Shown here: piece after piece, positions 45,399-58,102 of the stretch | How positions within the stretch are numbered: position 1 is the stretch's first letter | Layout: each line of letters opens with the position of its first letter | NCBI GenBank assembly: GCA_023105745.1 | Contig: JALGQZ010000003.1 | Span: 70,840,696-70,904,695 of the forward strand | DNA: 64,000 nucleotides | Direction: 5' to 3' | Source of the DNA: Austropuccinia psidii | Taxonomy: Eukaryota; Basidiomycota; Pucciniomycetes; Pucciniales; Sphaerophragmiaceae | Translations under genes and position numbers: made by a program | The notes under the pieces: model-generated | Database searches by the model: none | Told to the model about the DNA's origin: nothing | The model's input: the letters and a program-made list of their open reading frames with translations, nothing else

Positions 45399-46274
45399 TG
45401 TCACAACCACGAGTTTGACCCTCCTCCTTGATGGTTGCGGCAATCCAACCTGGAGCCAAGTTGGGGCCAGTTGGTCACATCATATCATTTATGGCCAATT
45501 GGGACCCTTGGGTGCTCTATGGCTCTTACGCCATAACCCATTCCAATGGCCATTTATGGCCTCAGGCCATATCCTGCCATCATTGGTCTTCTTGGCCAAT
45601 TCCCACCTCACCAACCCCCAGGCCTTCACCTTTGATTTTGGGCCTGGGGGGGTCTTTTTGTCTTGTAGAGGCCTCCAGGCCCCCTAGCCATCACCACTGA
45701 TTTCTGGCCAACCCCTTTCATTAGTGGGGTTTTGGCCTAAATGGCCTTTTTGGGCCATTTAGGCCCCCTATGGCTTCTATGGTCCGTAGGCCATGTCCTG
45801 TGGTCCGTAGACTAATTAGGCCCCTTTTGGCCTAATCCAATGAGGCCAAATGGGGTCAAATGGGGCAGCCACCTAGCCCTCAAGGCCAGGTGGGCCCACC
45901 TGAGCCACTTTTTGTCACCAATTCCTTGGACCCAAAATTGGCCAAAAACCCCATGGACACAATTTTGGCCATAAATCCCGTACAACCCTTTTTTGGCCAT
46001 GGCCTCTGGCAACCACCCGAGGCCACCAGATCAGCTCAGTCAGCCTTCCCCTCAACTTATGGGGAATTCTTTCCATTCCTTCATACCATCCGTACTTGAG
46101 GTTGCAGGCATGGTGCATATATGGTATTATATACCATTATGCACCATTTTTACTCAGAAATCCAATGGTGATGTTTTCAGGACCCATTTCCATTGTTCCA
46201 TATCAAGGTCTCAAAATCCAATGCCCATTTTGAAGGAGGATTATTCAGCTTATCAGTCTGACAAGTTATGGGGG
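45399..46274 (+). mobile_element. Family 1 long-form LTR, 5' part
   Basis: It starts TGTCACAACCACGAG and follows the reverse complement of the solo LTR at 21980-23645 for about 876 bp until another Family 1 LTR begins at 46275. The possible left target site is AATGG at 45394-45398. Its remainder would lie beyond the right end of the inserted element, outside the window. Confidence 0.87.
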
Positions 46275-46552
46275 TGTCACAACCATGGCAATTCACCTCC
46301 TTGGATCCCCATATGGCATATCAAGCCACAGTTCTTTTATGGCCAATTGGCCATATCCATCACCAGTGGCCAATATGGCCATGTCATCATCTTATGGACC
46401 ATTTATGGCCATTTGTGTTTTGGGGCCTTCATGGCCCTTCACCTCAATCCAGAACCCATAGCGGCAATTTATGCCCAAATGGGTATTTTTGGTCATTTCC
46501 CTCCAAACCAGGGGAAATGGCCCAAATGGCTGTTTTTGGCCATTTGGGCTCA

Positions 46553-46630
46553 TAATGCACATTTGCGCACATTTGCACATTTTGCGCATTTCTGCACATT
46601 TTGCGCACTTTTGCGCACTTTGACGCAAAG
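46553..46630. repeat. Short TGCGCA array in the LTR
   Basis: TGCGCA or TGCACA palindromes recur about every 10 bases (ATTTGCGCACATTTGCAC...). The homologous array at 57660-57806 is twice as long. Confidence 0.75.
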
Positions 46631-47340
46631 TGTCCAAAAGACACTTTCCCGCCTTTTGGGCCAGTTTTTGGCTCAGAACCCAAAAGTGGCCAAAAACCCC
46701 AAAGGGCCCAGAAACACCTTACCAAGCTCTGAAGCCATCACATCCATCCTTTCCCCCTCTGCCTTTCCATCTCAAGACCTTTGGACGTAATCTTCTTGCC
46801 AATGAACCAATATGCCATAAATGATGTTATATATCATTGTGCATCATTTTTCAACAGCAATTCAATGGTGGCAATATCAAATGGTCATTTCAACATTCCA
46901 ACATCTCATCACGTCATCAAGGCACCCAATCATTCAGGGGAATCATCAAGGCTCAAGAGCAAGTGTTTCAGCGTCAAAGACCAGTGATGCCATCAAGCAG
47001 TCATTGGTTATTCTCACTCCAAGTAGTCCTTCCAAGGGAATACTTTCAATTCATTCTCAAAGTGTATTCAAGAGGCAGTTCCAAAAGAAGTTGTCAAGTG
47101 TCAAAGCTCCACTCAATCCATCTTGGCAACCATATTCATTTCAATACAGTCTGGATCCATCAAGAACTGTATTTCATTTTCAAGCATGGGAAGCTCATTA
47201 AACCCAATTCAATTTCAATATTAGCCAGCTGTATCAATTTTCAAAACAATCAATACAGCCTCAAGGATCAATACAGATCAGTTTTCATCCTAAAGAACTC
47301 AAGCTCTCCACTTTTCACATATACTGGCTACCCTTTCCAC

Positions 47341-47372
47341 CCTGGGGGGTTTTTCCCCAGTTAATTAATATA
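47341..47372 (+). promoter_or_regulatory. Putative transcription start, hairpin and self-primer
   Basis: The hairpin-forming CCTGGGGGGTTTTTCCCCAG is followed by GTTAATTAATATA (47360-47372), the exact complement of the 13 bases at 49689-49701 next to the LTR. A CATATAC box lies about 40 bp upstream. Confidence 0.55.
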
Positions 47373-47720
47373 CTTTGATTTTATTTTATCTTTATTTTCT
47401 TTTCATTTTAGTTAAATCAAATACTGAGATTATTAAGTCAGTCATTTAGCACCTTTCTCTTTCTCTCTCTTCGCCTGTCAATGGATATTTGGTGGTCATC
47501 TCCTGACTAATTCCATTATTCATTTTTGGCAGGTTGAAACAGTGATTAAGGACTTACTTGGTTGGGTCTTTGGCCCTTTGGCTTCCCTTCCCTCTTTGCA
47601 TCTCATCTTGTACCTGCATATCTTTGAGAGGAACCCATTCTTATTATTTTTATTCTTTATTCTTTGGAGTCTTCCAAGTGAGCTCCCTGATTGCTGAGTG
47701 CCAGGCCACTCTTGTATTTC

Positions 47721-49663
47721 TGTGAGCCTTGAGGTATATTTTATATACCCAAATAGGCCACAATTATCTTAAAAAGAAATTTTGAATTATACATAACTCA
47801 TAAATCATGCATATATTCAAAATGCATCATTTTTGATTTCAGAAAAGATGAATAACTTTTTATTGAGTTAGCAAATCCATGGATTTAAGGCCAGATGTGG
47901 ATTCTACACAAAAATTCACATAGGGTAGCTCCATAGAGTGAATAAGCTCAAAGTAACTCCTTGAGGTGGTAATATGGAAAATACTTCAACACCACATCAT
48001 TAATACCACATAAAAGATCCCAGAAAATTTTTGTTTTTCTTGATTTTACGCCAAAATAATGGGAAAGTGAGAAATCCCACGTTACATATACACTAAGAAT
48101 AGTGTTATGCATGTTTTGAGCACTTAATATCATGGTATTCTTACATGGACTTTTGGTACACCCATAGTGGATATCTCACTTTAAGCTTAATTTTCTATTT
48201 TTACGTGAAAAATAAGGAAGGGGGACAAAAGACATCAAAGAGAGCCAGGGTACCCAACTTCTGAGGCCCCAGAGGCATGGATAGCTCCAAAGCTTGGTTC
48301 CATGGCTGATCTTGACCCAATTGGTAAACTAAACCTCTTTGGGAACTTGGTACCAAGTTACAACTACTGTAAAACACCAGAAAATGGCAAATAACCTGCT
48401 ATTTTGACATGCCAAGGAGGTAAAAAGCTACTTACACTCCTGTAACCATGTCAATTACTAATTAATTTCCATGGATAAACCCCAAAAGAGTAATTAAAAC
48501 CCTTTTTGGACTAGTATCCATTGATTTACCTCATAACAACCAGTCAAACACTGATATTTGCAATTCTACGTAGAAATGAGGTAAAAACTTCAAAAATTCA
48601 TTAAAAATACAAATATCAATTAATCTTTCTGAAAGTGTCAGGACCAATTAAGAACTGTATTATGTATGGTACAACCAAAAATAATTACAGGTTTACTAGT
48701 AAAATGAAAATTTTTACTTACAGTCCATTTTTGGTTATTCTACGTGAAACACTGAATCTTCAAAAATTCACAGTAAATACAACCTCTGATGAAATTGTCA
48801 ATAACATTGATAACTTTGGGAAATCAATGATAACTTTGGGAAATCAATGATTACTTTGGAATAAAAGAAGATTTACAAATGTTACTCCTTTTATTCTTAA
48901 CCATATTGGGATTGGTAGTCACGTAAAAGCATGAATTAAGCAATTATGACAATTTTACGTGACAACAGATGATGTAAGTACTAATCCAAAAGGGCTTAAT
49001 GCTTTCTCACTCACTGGTTTTTCAGCTTGCTCCATGGCACGCCTCTGTGAGCTGTTGTTGACTTAAAAGAGGCCTTCTCTTGCTGTTTTTTTTCCGTATC
49101 ATCATCTTATTATCATTTTATATCATTGTTACCAACAAGTAAGTATTAGTTAAACTATTCTTAAGTGTTTTAAATCTTTCAGAATCAATCAGAAATACGT
49201 GAAATCATAGAATCCAACTATATATTGTTGTAATCCTGCTATAAATCATTTTGATCTCTTAAATCCACAATTCTACGTCAAATTTCTCCACTTTTATCTA
49301 TCAATAAGTTCTTTGGAGTATTAGTGAGTCATTTATCTTTAATTCTTAAAGTTTTTCTCTAGTAATAGTTTTCTTCAAGGATTATATTTATAATTATTCT
49401 TGCAAAAGATAATTATATATTAAAATAATTTTATTATTTTAATAAAAGAAGTTTTTATTATTAAATTCTTCTTGTAATTGATTCTTGTACACAATTACTT
49501 GCTCACTGTTAAAATCACTAGTAGTGTATAACACGTGAAAGAAATAATTTTATAATTATTCAATTGTGGTTATAATAATTTTTATTATTATATTTCATAA
49601 GAACAGACATAGTACTGTTGATTAATAGTAATATTATCATCAGTTTCATAGTCACATCTTACA
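47721..49663 (+). mobile_element. Family 3 solo LTR, A subtype (1943 bp)
   Basis: TGTGAGCCTTGAGG to CACATCTTACA with perfect duplication ATTTC at 47716-47720 and 49664-49668. It sits near the 3' end of the Family 1 LTR, and its removal restores the sequence seen reversed at 56550-56570. Confidence 0.95.
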
Positions 49664-49688
49664 ATTTCCACTAGAGCCCCTGTGACAT

Positions 49689-49701
49689 TATATTAATTAA
49701 C
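49689..49701 (+). other. Primer-binding site, self-priming type
   Basis: TATATTAATTAAC starts one base after the LTR and is perfectly complementary over 13 bases to 47360-47372. Confidence 0.6.
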
Positions 49702-50490
49702 CCATAATTTCTTTTTTATTTTGTTCATTGTTTCTCTATAATTTCATTCACTCAATTCATCGAAATTATGATTCTTTTATGCTTATGAACTTAATGATTC
49801 ATCGTCACCTCTCAATTTTCTTTCATTCATTCTTCATTTTGAAAATTGAAGGCTGACCCATTTTTATTTTCGTTATTCTTTTTAAAATCTTTTCAAATCA
49901 TCTAATTTCCACTTCATTCATAATTCAGGTGTCATGTTGATTTTCTTTGATTTTCAAATTATTTCATCAAGATATTCAGACCTGTTCTTCACATCAAGAT
50001 TCATAATTGATTCATTCTTCAAGAATTTTGGTTTTTAAAGAAGAATTCACTTGATTTTGATTGATTGATTGATTTGACATATTTGATATTGACCTCAAGA
50101 AAATTGATTGACCTGAAGATTTCATTGATTTTGCTGATTTTTCACATCAAGAATTTTGACATAAACTGATTGTGCCTCAAGAATTCATTTTGATTGATTG
50201 ATTTTCTGCAAGATTTTGATTTTGATTGATTTGATTCATTGATTTATTGACTTGAAGACTTCATTTGACTTTGATTGATTGATTTACCTCAAGATTTCAT
50301 TTTTATTCATTGATTCTTCAAGACATTGATTTGATTTTGACTTCAAGACTTCATTCGATTTTGAATTATTGACGTACTTGAAGATTTTCATTTTGATTCA
50401 TTCATTTTCCTCAAGATTTGATTGTTGACTCTTTTCACTTCAAGAAAATTTTGATTTTTATTCTTTTATTTCAATTTTGTTCTTGATATC
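49702..50490 (+). other. Family 1 leader (copy 3)
   Basis: About 790 nt without a gene, made of TTGATT, GATTGATTGATT and CTCAAGA repeats, as in copy 1. Confidence 0.6.
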
Positions 50491-51830
50491 ATGCCTGTTC
50501 AACATTCACCTCTGGCAAGACAGACAAGATCTCAGGCCAGAGCTCAAGCTGTTCTCACTCCAACTCCAAGAGCTCCTCTAGATGGCACCCCAGCAGTTCC
50601 TCAACTGAGGGCCCAATTAGATAGAGGACCCCGCATGGAAGGAAGGAAGAGGGCCCACAAGATCAAGTTCATTTTCAGGAGTAGTTGGCGGATTTCCAGG
50701 AACTTCAAGGACTATTTTCAAAGGTCCAGGGGAAGATGGTGAAGAGGAGGAGGAGAATTCTGTGGAAGAGGAAGAGTCTGATGGTACTGAAGGTGCTCCT
50801 GCTCCAGTGGAAGCATCCCAAGGTACTGGAGGGCCAACTCTAGCCCAGTCTAATCAGCCTGTCTCTCATCAGTCTGAACCATCTTTATTGGCCATCATGC
50901 AGCAAATAACTCAGATTATGGCCAATCTTCAAGCAGCTTCATCTTCTGAAGCATCAAGACCACCAGCCTTCAAGACTCCATCTATGAAGGCACCAGAATG
51001 CTTTGATGGGACTCAGCCCTTCAAAGTTAGAAGTTTCATTCAGTCTTGTCAATTGATATTTCATAATGATCCGGAAAATTTCTCTCAAGACAGAAAGAAA
51101 GTTCTCTATGCCACATCATTTCTTATTGGCTGGGCTGCAAAATGGATTGAGCCTTATCTTTCCAATCTCACCAATCAAGACTCATATTATCTTCTCAATT
51201 CTTGGCCTCTATTTGAATCTCAACTCTTTGCTCTATTTGGTGACCCGAATGAAGTCAGAAAAGCTGAAGCAGAATTGGATTCTTTAAGAATGAAAGAAGG
51301 TGGGCATGTCTCCTTATACATTGCTGATTTCAGAAGTTTAGTCTCAAGAATTGGGGATTGGGGTGAAAGAGCTCTCATCCAGCATTTCAGGAAGGGATTG
51401 CCATCCAGGATTTTGGATCAATTGGCCTCCCATCCTTCAAGAATTGACTCTCTTCAAGACTTACTGGACGTTACCCTGGAACTTGATACCAGGTACCATG
51501 AGAGGCAAAATGAAAAGAGTCATCATCAAGAGAAGAAGCCAGAAGCCTCAAAGGCAAGTTCTTCTCATCCTCAAAATTCTCAAGTTCAAGTCATAAGAAG
51601 AAGAAGAATTTTCAGAAGAGGGACAAGCCCCATTCTTCTTTATTGAATAAAGACTTCAAGCTCATGAACTTTCAAAAAGAAAGAAGAATAAGGGAGGGTC
51701 TTTGTAGCTATTGTGGTGGGAAGCATAGTCTTGAGTCCTGTTTCAAAAGGCCTCAAAACAAGCTTACCCAACCGTCAGGCAAATTTCCCAGCCAGGGAAA
51801 AGCCTGAGTGAAGATCATGTTGTGTTCAAT
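50491..51830 (+). pseudogene. Family 1 gag (copy 3), frameshifted
   Basis: ATG 50491 opens MPVQHSPLARQTRSQ, running 83 codons to 50742. A deletion near 50640-50700 shifts the frame. The main capsid block (50762-51646) holds LLAIMQQITQIMANLQAA, APECFDGTQPFKVRSFIQSC, SLYIADFRSLVSRIGDWGER and LDTRYHERQNEK. A one-base shift near 51590 moves the basic tail and the zinc knuckle CSYCGGKHSLESC (CX2CX4HX4C, about 51706-51746) into another frame. Here the knuckle has no internal stop, unlike copy 1. Confidence 0.85.
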
Positions 51831-51879
51831 GGTCTTCACAGCTTTCCATCCAGAGCACAATTGTGCATTCTGAATACTG

Positions 51880-54800
51880 GTGTCAAAAATTCCCTTAAAT
51901 TTTTTGTTTTTTCTTCTCTTTCTGATGTTTTTTTACAGTATTCTCATTGATTCTGGTGCTACCAACTCATTTATTGCAAAGCACTTTGTTCACAAGTATT
52001 CATTGACTACGTCAGAACTTCCAGAGAAGATTCCCCTCATGATTTTAGACTCCTCTGAGTCTCCTTCTTGATTTGTGACTCACCATACTAAATATATGGT
52101 TGAGCTCCCTTCCTTCCCAAGTGTGAGCCTTGAGGTATATTTTACATACCCAAATAGGCCACAATTATCTTAAAAAGAAATTTTGAATTATGCACAACTC
52201 ATAAGTCATGCATATATCCAAAATTCATCATTTTCAATTTCAGAAAAGATGAATAACTTTTTATTGAGTAGGTAAATCCATGGATTTAAGACCAGATTTG
52301 GATTCTACACAAAAATTCACCTAGGGTAGCTCCATAGAGTGAATAAGCTCAATTTAAGTATTTGAGGTGGTAAAATGGAAAATACTTCAATACCACATCA
52401 TTAATACTACATAAAATATCCGTGAAAATTTTTGTTTTTCTTGATTTTTAGCCAAAAGAATGGGAAAGTGAGAAATCCCATGTTAAATATACACTAAGAA
52501 TAGTGTTATGCATGTTTTGAGCACTTAATATCGTGGTATTCTTACATGGACTTTTGGTACACCCATAGTGGATATCTCACTTTAAGCTTAAATTACTATT
52601 TTGACGTAAAAAATAAGCAAGGGGGACAAAAGACATCAAAGAGAGCCAGGGTACCCAACTTCTGAGGCCTCAGAGGCGTGGATAGCTCCAGAGCATGGAT
52701 CCATGGCTCATCTTGGCCCAATTGGTAAACTAAAACTCTTTGGGAACTTGGTTACCAAGTTACAACTACTGTGAAACACCAGAAAATAGCAAATAACCTG
52801 CTATTTTGACGTGCCAAGGAGGTAATAAGCTACTTACACTCCTGTAACCATGTCAATTACTAATAACATTCCATGGATAAACCCCAAAAGACTAATCAAA
52901 ACCCTTTTGGGACCCATATTCATTGATTTACCTCATAGCAACCAGCAAAACACTGCTATTTGCGATTCTACGTAGAAATGAGGTAAAAACTCCAAAAATT
53001 CATTAAAAATACAATTCTTAATGAATCTTTCTGAAACTTTCACGACTAAAAGAGAACTGTATTATCTATGTTACAACCAAAAAGAATTACAGTTTCACTT
53101 ACAGTCCATTTTTGGTTATTCTACGTGAAACACTGAATCTTCAAAAATTCACAGTATTTACAACCTGTGATGAAATTGGCAACAACATTGATAAATTTGA
53201 GAAATCAATGATTATTTTAGAATAAAAGAAGATTCACAAGTGTTACTCCTTTTATTCTTAACCATATTGGGGTTGGTAGTCACGTAAAAGCATCAAATAA
53301 GTAATTATGATAATGTTACGTGACAAATAATGATGTAATCAATAAACCAAAAGGGTTTATTGTTTTCTCACTCACTGGTTTTTCAGTTTGCTCCATGGCA
53401 CGCCTCTGTGAGCTGTTTTTGACTTAAAAGAGGCCTCCTCTTGCTGTTTTTTCCAAAAAATCATCTTATCAATTTATTAAATCATTATTACCAACAAGTA
53501 AGTATTAGTTACAGCTATTATTAAGTGTTTTAAATCTTTCAGAATCAACCAGAAAGACGTTAAATCATAGAATCCAACTATATATTGTTGTAATACTATT
53601 ATAAATCCTTTTGATCCCTTAAATCCACACTTCCACGTCAAATTTCTCTACTTTTATCTATCAATAAGTTCTTTGGAGTATTAGTGAGTCATTTATCTTT
53701 AATTCTTGAAGTTTTTCTCTAGTAATAGTCTTATTCAAGAATTATCTTTATAATTATTCTTGTAAAAGATAATTATATATTAAAATAATTTTATTATTTT
53801 AATAAAAGAAGTTTTTATTATTAAATTCTTCTTGTAATTGATTCTTGTAGACAATTACTGCTCACTGTTATAATCACTAGTAGTGTATAACACGTGAAAG
53901 AAATAATTTTATAATTATTTAATTGTGGTTATAATAATTTTTATTATTATATTTCATAAGAACAGACATAGTAATTCTGATTAATAGTAATATTATCATC
54001 AGTTTCATAGTCACATCTTACACCAAGCTTTGAATGGGACTTTTTAGTCATTGATACTCCCAAGGGAGAAGACCTCATATTGGGTTTTGACTTTCTTAAT
54101 CATTTTAATCCGTTTATTGATTGGAGGCAAGGATTGATCACCTTTAATTCTGATCATAAGGACTATAATGATCCTTCAATTTCTTTCAGTAATGACTTTT
54201 CTTCTGCCAAATCATGTGCAGCTCTGGTTGGTGATTCTAGAACACCATCATATCCGTCTTCTGTCCATATTCCTTCCCTTAATTCCCATCAGTCATTACT
54301 ATCATCTAGAGATGAAGTCTTCAAAGAGATTCAAGATGTTGCAGAAGATAATTCTGTATCTTCACTTCATCTCTTCTTTGGGAATATGGACCTTCCTCCT
54401 TCATCTTATCATGACTCCCTGGAGGAGTTGTGGGATGAAGAGGAAGAGCCAGAGGAAATAGAAACCGTGATGAAGGTTGTTCCTTCTGTTTATCACCATT
54501 ACTTGGATGTATTCTCCAAGGTGAAGACAGAGAAACTTCCTCCTCACCGTGCCTGTGATCATCATATCAAGCTGGCGGGGTCTCTACCTCCAGTTGGGGT
54601 GATCTACTCTTTATCAAACCAAGAGTCAGATACACTCAGGGCCTACATTTCAGAGAATGTAGAGAAAGTTTTCATCCGGCCAAGCTCCTCTTCTACAGGA
54701 GCACCTGTTCTTTTTGTCAAAAAGAAAGATGGTGGCCTCCGTTTGTGTGTTGATTACCGCAAACTCAATGCTGTTACTAGGAAGAAAAATTATCCTGTTC

Positions 54801-56542
54801 CTCCTATGAATCAGCTTCTCACTGTTTTCAATGGTTCTTCTATCTTCTCCAAGATTGATTTGCGTGGTGCATATAACCTGCTCAGAATCAAGGAAGGTGA
54901 TGAACATTTGACTTGTTTTAGAACCAAATATGGTAGTTATGAGTACTTGGTTATGCCATTTGGGCTTACCAATGATCCGGCTTCTTTTCAAAATCTTGTC
55001 AATGATAATTTTCATGATATTCTTGATGTTTATGTTGTGGCTTATTTGGATGACATTATGGTCTTTTCCAAATCTGAGGAAGAACATGTCACTCATGTGT
55101 CCACTGTTCTTTCCAGACTCAGAGCCAATAACCTCTTTGCTAAGGCGTCCAAATGCCTATTCCATTTTTCAAGTGTAGAGTATTTAGGTTATGTTGTTTC
55201 TTCTGAAGGCCTCAAGATGGACCAAGCAAAAGTCCAGCAAACTCTCAATTGGCCACCTCCAACAAACCTCAAGGCTCTTCAATCATTCCTTGGCTTTGCC
55301 AATTTCTACCGTCGTTTCATCAAGAATTATTCAAAGAAAATTAGTTCACTCACAAGTTTCCTCAAGAAAGATTCCTGTTTTCCCCTCAATTAGGAAGCTC
55401 TTAGACAGTTTCATCAATTCAAAGAGGCATTCACCACTGCTCCAATCCTTCTCTACCCACCAGTGTAGAGACCGATGCATCAGATTATGCCTTGGGTGCT
55501 GTACTGAGTCAGGTCTCTGACTCAAGAAAACATCCCATTGCATTTGATAGCCGCAAGCTTCTCCCATCTGAGCTCAATTATGAGATTCATGACAAGGAAC
55601 TCCTTGGCATAGTGTGGGCTCTCAAGCGCTGGAGAGCTTTCCTTCTTTCAATCTCTTCCCCTTTTGAAGTTCTCACCGATCATTCATCTCTTCAACATTT
55701 TATGTCTTCCAAGATTCTCACTTGCCGTCAAGCCCACTGGGCTGAATTTTTATCTGAATTCCATTTCTCAATCACTTACCGCCCTGGCCGCTTGGCCAAC
55801 CTTCCAGATGCCTTGTCACGTCGGGACGACGTTTACCCAGAGAGGGGGGAGGATTTCATCAGCAAGAATCCAATGAACTATCAGAAGATAATCAAGCAAG
55901 ATGAAATTCAAGCCTCAAAGTTTTTTGCAGTCAAGGTGGATTCATTTTCAAATTTGATTGATTCAATTCAGAAGGCAGGGTGGCAAGATTATCAATATAG
56001 AAGTATCCTTGAAGATTTGGGTAAAGGTAAATCTGTCACAGATTATACTCTTGATTCCTCTTCCAAACTTCTCCTTTTCAAAGATCGGGTGGTGGTCCCA
56101 AATGACCCCACAATTGAACTCAATATACTTCAAAATTGGCATGACTCTCCTCTAGCTGGACACCCTGGCCAAGAGAAGACTCTCAAACTTGTCAAGCGGG
56201 ATTTCCACTGGTCCGGCATGACTAAATTTATCAAGGGTTATGTATCATCCTGTCAACAGTGTTCAAGAAACAAAAATATTCATCACAAGAAGTTTGGACT
56301 CCTCAAGCCTCTTCCAATTCCAAGTGGTCCTTGGATTTGTCTTTCAATGGATTTCATCACTCAATTGCCACTGTCCAATTCCTTTGACTCAATCCTTGTC
56401 ATAGTGGACAGATTCTCAAAAATGGCGGTTTTTATTCCAACAATAGCTTCAATTACTTCATTAGATTTGGCCCATTTATTCATCAAGAATATTTTTTCAA
56501 AGCATGGCCTTCCTTCAAGCATTGTTAGTGATCGAGGTTCTC
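51880..56542 (+). pseudogene. Family 1 pol (copy 3): protease, RT, RNase H, partial integrase
   Basis: The protease box LIDSGATNSF is at 51943-51972. A TGA at 52069 and a Family 3 solo LTR at 52122-54022 interrupt it. The frame from 54080 is open for 437 codons through reverse transcriptase ([35 protein letters not shown], catalytic YLDD at 55042-55053, FLGFANFYRRFIKNY) and stops at TAG 55391. A small deletion near 55450 shifts into RNase H (SDYALGAVLSQ, LTDHSSLQHF, LPDALSRRDDV) and integrase (HDSPLAGHPGQ...CQQC; LSMDFITQLPL; VSDRGS), open from 55492 to the breakpoint. This is the best preserved Family 1 pol here. Confidence 0.88.
52122..54022 (+). mobile_element. Family 3 solo LTR, A subtype (1901 bp)
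   Basis: TGTGAGCCTTGAGG to CACATCTTACA with perfect duplication CCAAG at 52117-52121 and 54023-54027. The empty site is visible in copy 1 near 6285 (CTTCCCAAGCTTTG). Confidence 0.96.
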
Positions 56543-58088
56543 TGTCACAGGGGCTCTAGTGGAAATACAAGAGTGGCCTGGCACTCAGCAATCAGGGAAC
56601 TCACTTGGAAGACTCCAAAAGAAATAAAGAATAAAAAGAATAAGAATGAATTCCTCTAAAAGATATGCAGGTACAAGATGAGATGCAAAGAGGAAAAGGA
56701 AGCCAAATGGCCAAAGAGCCAACCAAGTAAGTCCTTAATCACTGTTTCAACCTGCCAAAAATGAATAATGGAATTAGTAAGGATATGACCACCAAATATC
56801 CATTGACAGGCGAAGAAAGAGAAAGAGAAAGGTGCTAAATGACTGACTTAATAATATCAGTATTTGCTTAACTAGAATGAAAAGAAAATAGAGATAAAAT
56901 AAAATCAAAATATATTAATTAACTGGGGAAAAACCCCCCAGGATGGAAAGGGTAGCCGGTATATGTGAAAAGTTGGGAGCTTGAGTTCTTCAGGCTGAAA
57001 ACTGATCTGTATTGATCCTTGAGGCTGTATTGATTGTTTTGGGAATAGATACAGCTGGCTAATATTGAAATTTAATTGGGTTGAATGAACTTCCCATGCT
57101 TGAAAATGAAATACAGTCCTTGGTGGATCCAGACTGTATTGAAATGAATATGGTTGCCAAGATGGATTGAGTGGAGCTTTGACACTTGACAACTTCTTTT
57201 GGCACCGCCTCTTGAATACACTTTTGAGAATTAATTGAAAGTATTCCATTGGAAGGAATACTTGGAGTGAGAAGAACCAATGACTGCTTGATGGCGTCAT
57301 TGGTCTTTGACACTGAAACACTTGCTCTTGAGCCTTGATGATTCCTCTGAATGATTGGGTGCCTTGATGACGTGATGAGATGTTGGAATGTTGAAATGAC
57401 CATTTGATATTGCCACCATTGAATTGCTGTTGAAAAATGGTGCACAATGATGTATAACATCATTTGTGGCATATTGGTTCATTGACAAGAAGATTACGTC
57501 CAAAGGACTTGAGATGGAAAGGCAGAGGGGAAAAGGATGGCTGTGGTGACTTCAGAGCTTGGAAGGTGTTTCTGGGCCCTTTGGGGGTTTTGGCCACTTT
57601 TGGGTTCTGAGCCAAAACTGGCCCAAAAGGCGGGAGAGTATTCTTTGGACACTTTGCGTCAAAGTGCGCAAAAAATGCGCAAATGCGCAAAGTGCGCAAA
57701 AAATGCGCAAATGCGCAAATGCGCAAAAGTGCGCAAAATGCGCAAAAAGTGCGCAAATGCGCAAATGCGCAAAAATGCGCAAAATGCGCAAAAATGCGCA
57801 AATGCGCATTATGAGCCCAAATGGCCAAAAAAGCCATTTGGGCCATTTCCCCTGGTTTTGAGGGAAATGACCAGAAATACCCATTTGGGCATAAATTGCC
57901 GCTATGGGTTCTGGATTGAGGTGAAGGGCCATGAAGGCCCCAAATCACAAATGGCCATAAAAGGCCCATAAGATGATGACGTGGCCATATTGGCCACTGG
58001 TGATGGATATGGCCAATTGGCCATAAATGAACTGTGGCTTGATATGCCATATGGGGATCCAAGGAGGTGAATTGCCATGGTTGTGACA
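56543..58088 (-). mobile_element. 3' LTR of an antisense Family 1 element (1546 bp)
   Basis: Plus-strand ends TGTCACAGGGGCTCTAG and GGTTGTGACA. Flanks TTCTC (left) and GTACC (right) do not match, so it is not a solo LTR. A purine tract on the minus strand at 58089-58102 marks it as a 3' LTR, so the element body lay to the right and is now interrupted by the Family 2 insertion. Confidence 0.8.
57660..57806. repeat. TGCGCA array, 16 GCGC units
   Basis: Sixteen GCGC cores, mostly as TGCGCA or GTGCGCA separated by A runs, occur at an average spacing of about 9.7 bp. The homologous array at 46553-46630 is shorter, so unit number varies. Confidence 0.88.
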
Positions 58089-58102
58089 GTACCCCCCACC
58101 TT
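58089..58102 (-). other. Polypurine tract of the antisense Family 1 element
   Basis: The minus strand reads AAGGTGGGGGGTAC immediately before the LTR start TGTCACAACC. Confidence 0.65.

Larger units (their letters stand above)
46275..49687 (+). repeat. Family 1 long-form 5' LTR, split
   Basis: TGTCACAACCATGGC to AGCCCCTGTGACA. Without the nested solo LTR (47721-49663) and one target copy it is 1465 bp, about 81 bp shorter than its antisense relative at 56543-58088. The TGCGCA array accounts for most of that difference. Confidence 0.87.
46275..56542 (+). mobile_element. Family 1 Ty3/gypsy element, copy 3
   Basis: Order: long-form 5' LTR (46275-49687, interrupted by a Family 3 solo LTR), primer-binding site, leader, gag, protease (interrupted by another Family 3 solo LTR), reverse transcriptase, RNase H and integrase, ending inside the integrase core at 56542 where an antisense Family 1 LTR begins. 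It was inserted in the LTR at 45399-46274. Its chromodomain and 3' LTR lie beyond the window if they survive. Confidence 0.87.

Noticed and set aside
57552..57932. Open frames rich in Ile, Cys, Ala, Phe and Leu repeats across the TGCGCA array
   Set aside because: Any frame through this repeat is open on both strands because TGCGCA units lack stops. The peptide is a by-product of the array.
56538..58093. The antisense Family 1 LTR considered as an eighth solo LTR
   Set aside because: Its flanks TTCTC and GTACC do not match and a polypurine tract adjoins it, so it is a 3' LTR of a split element.
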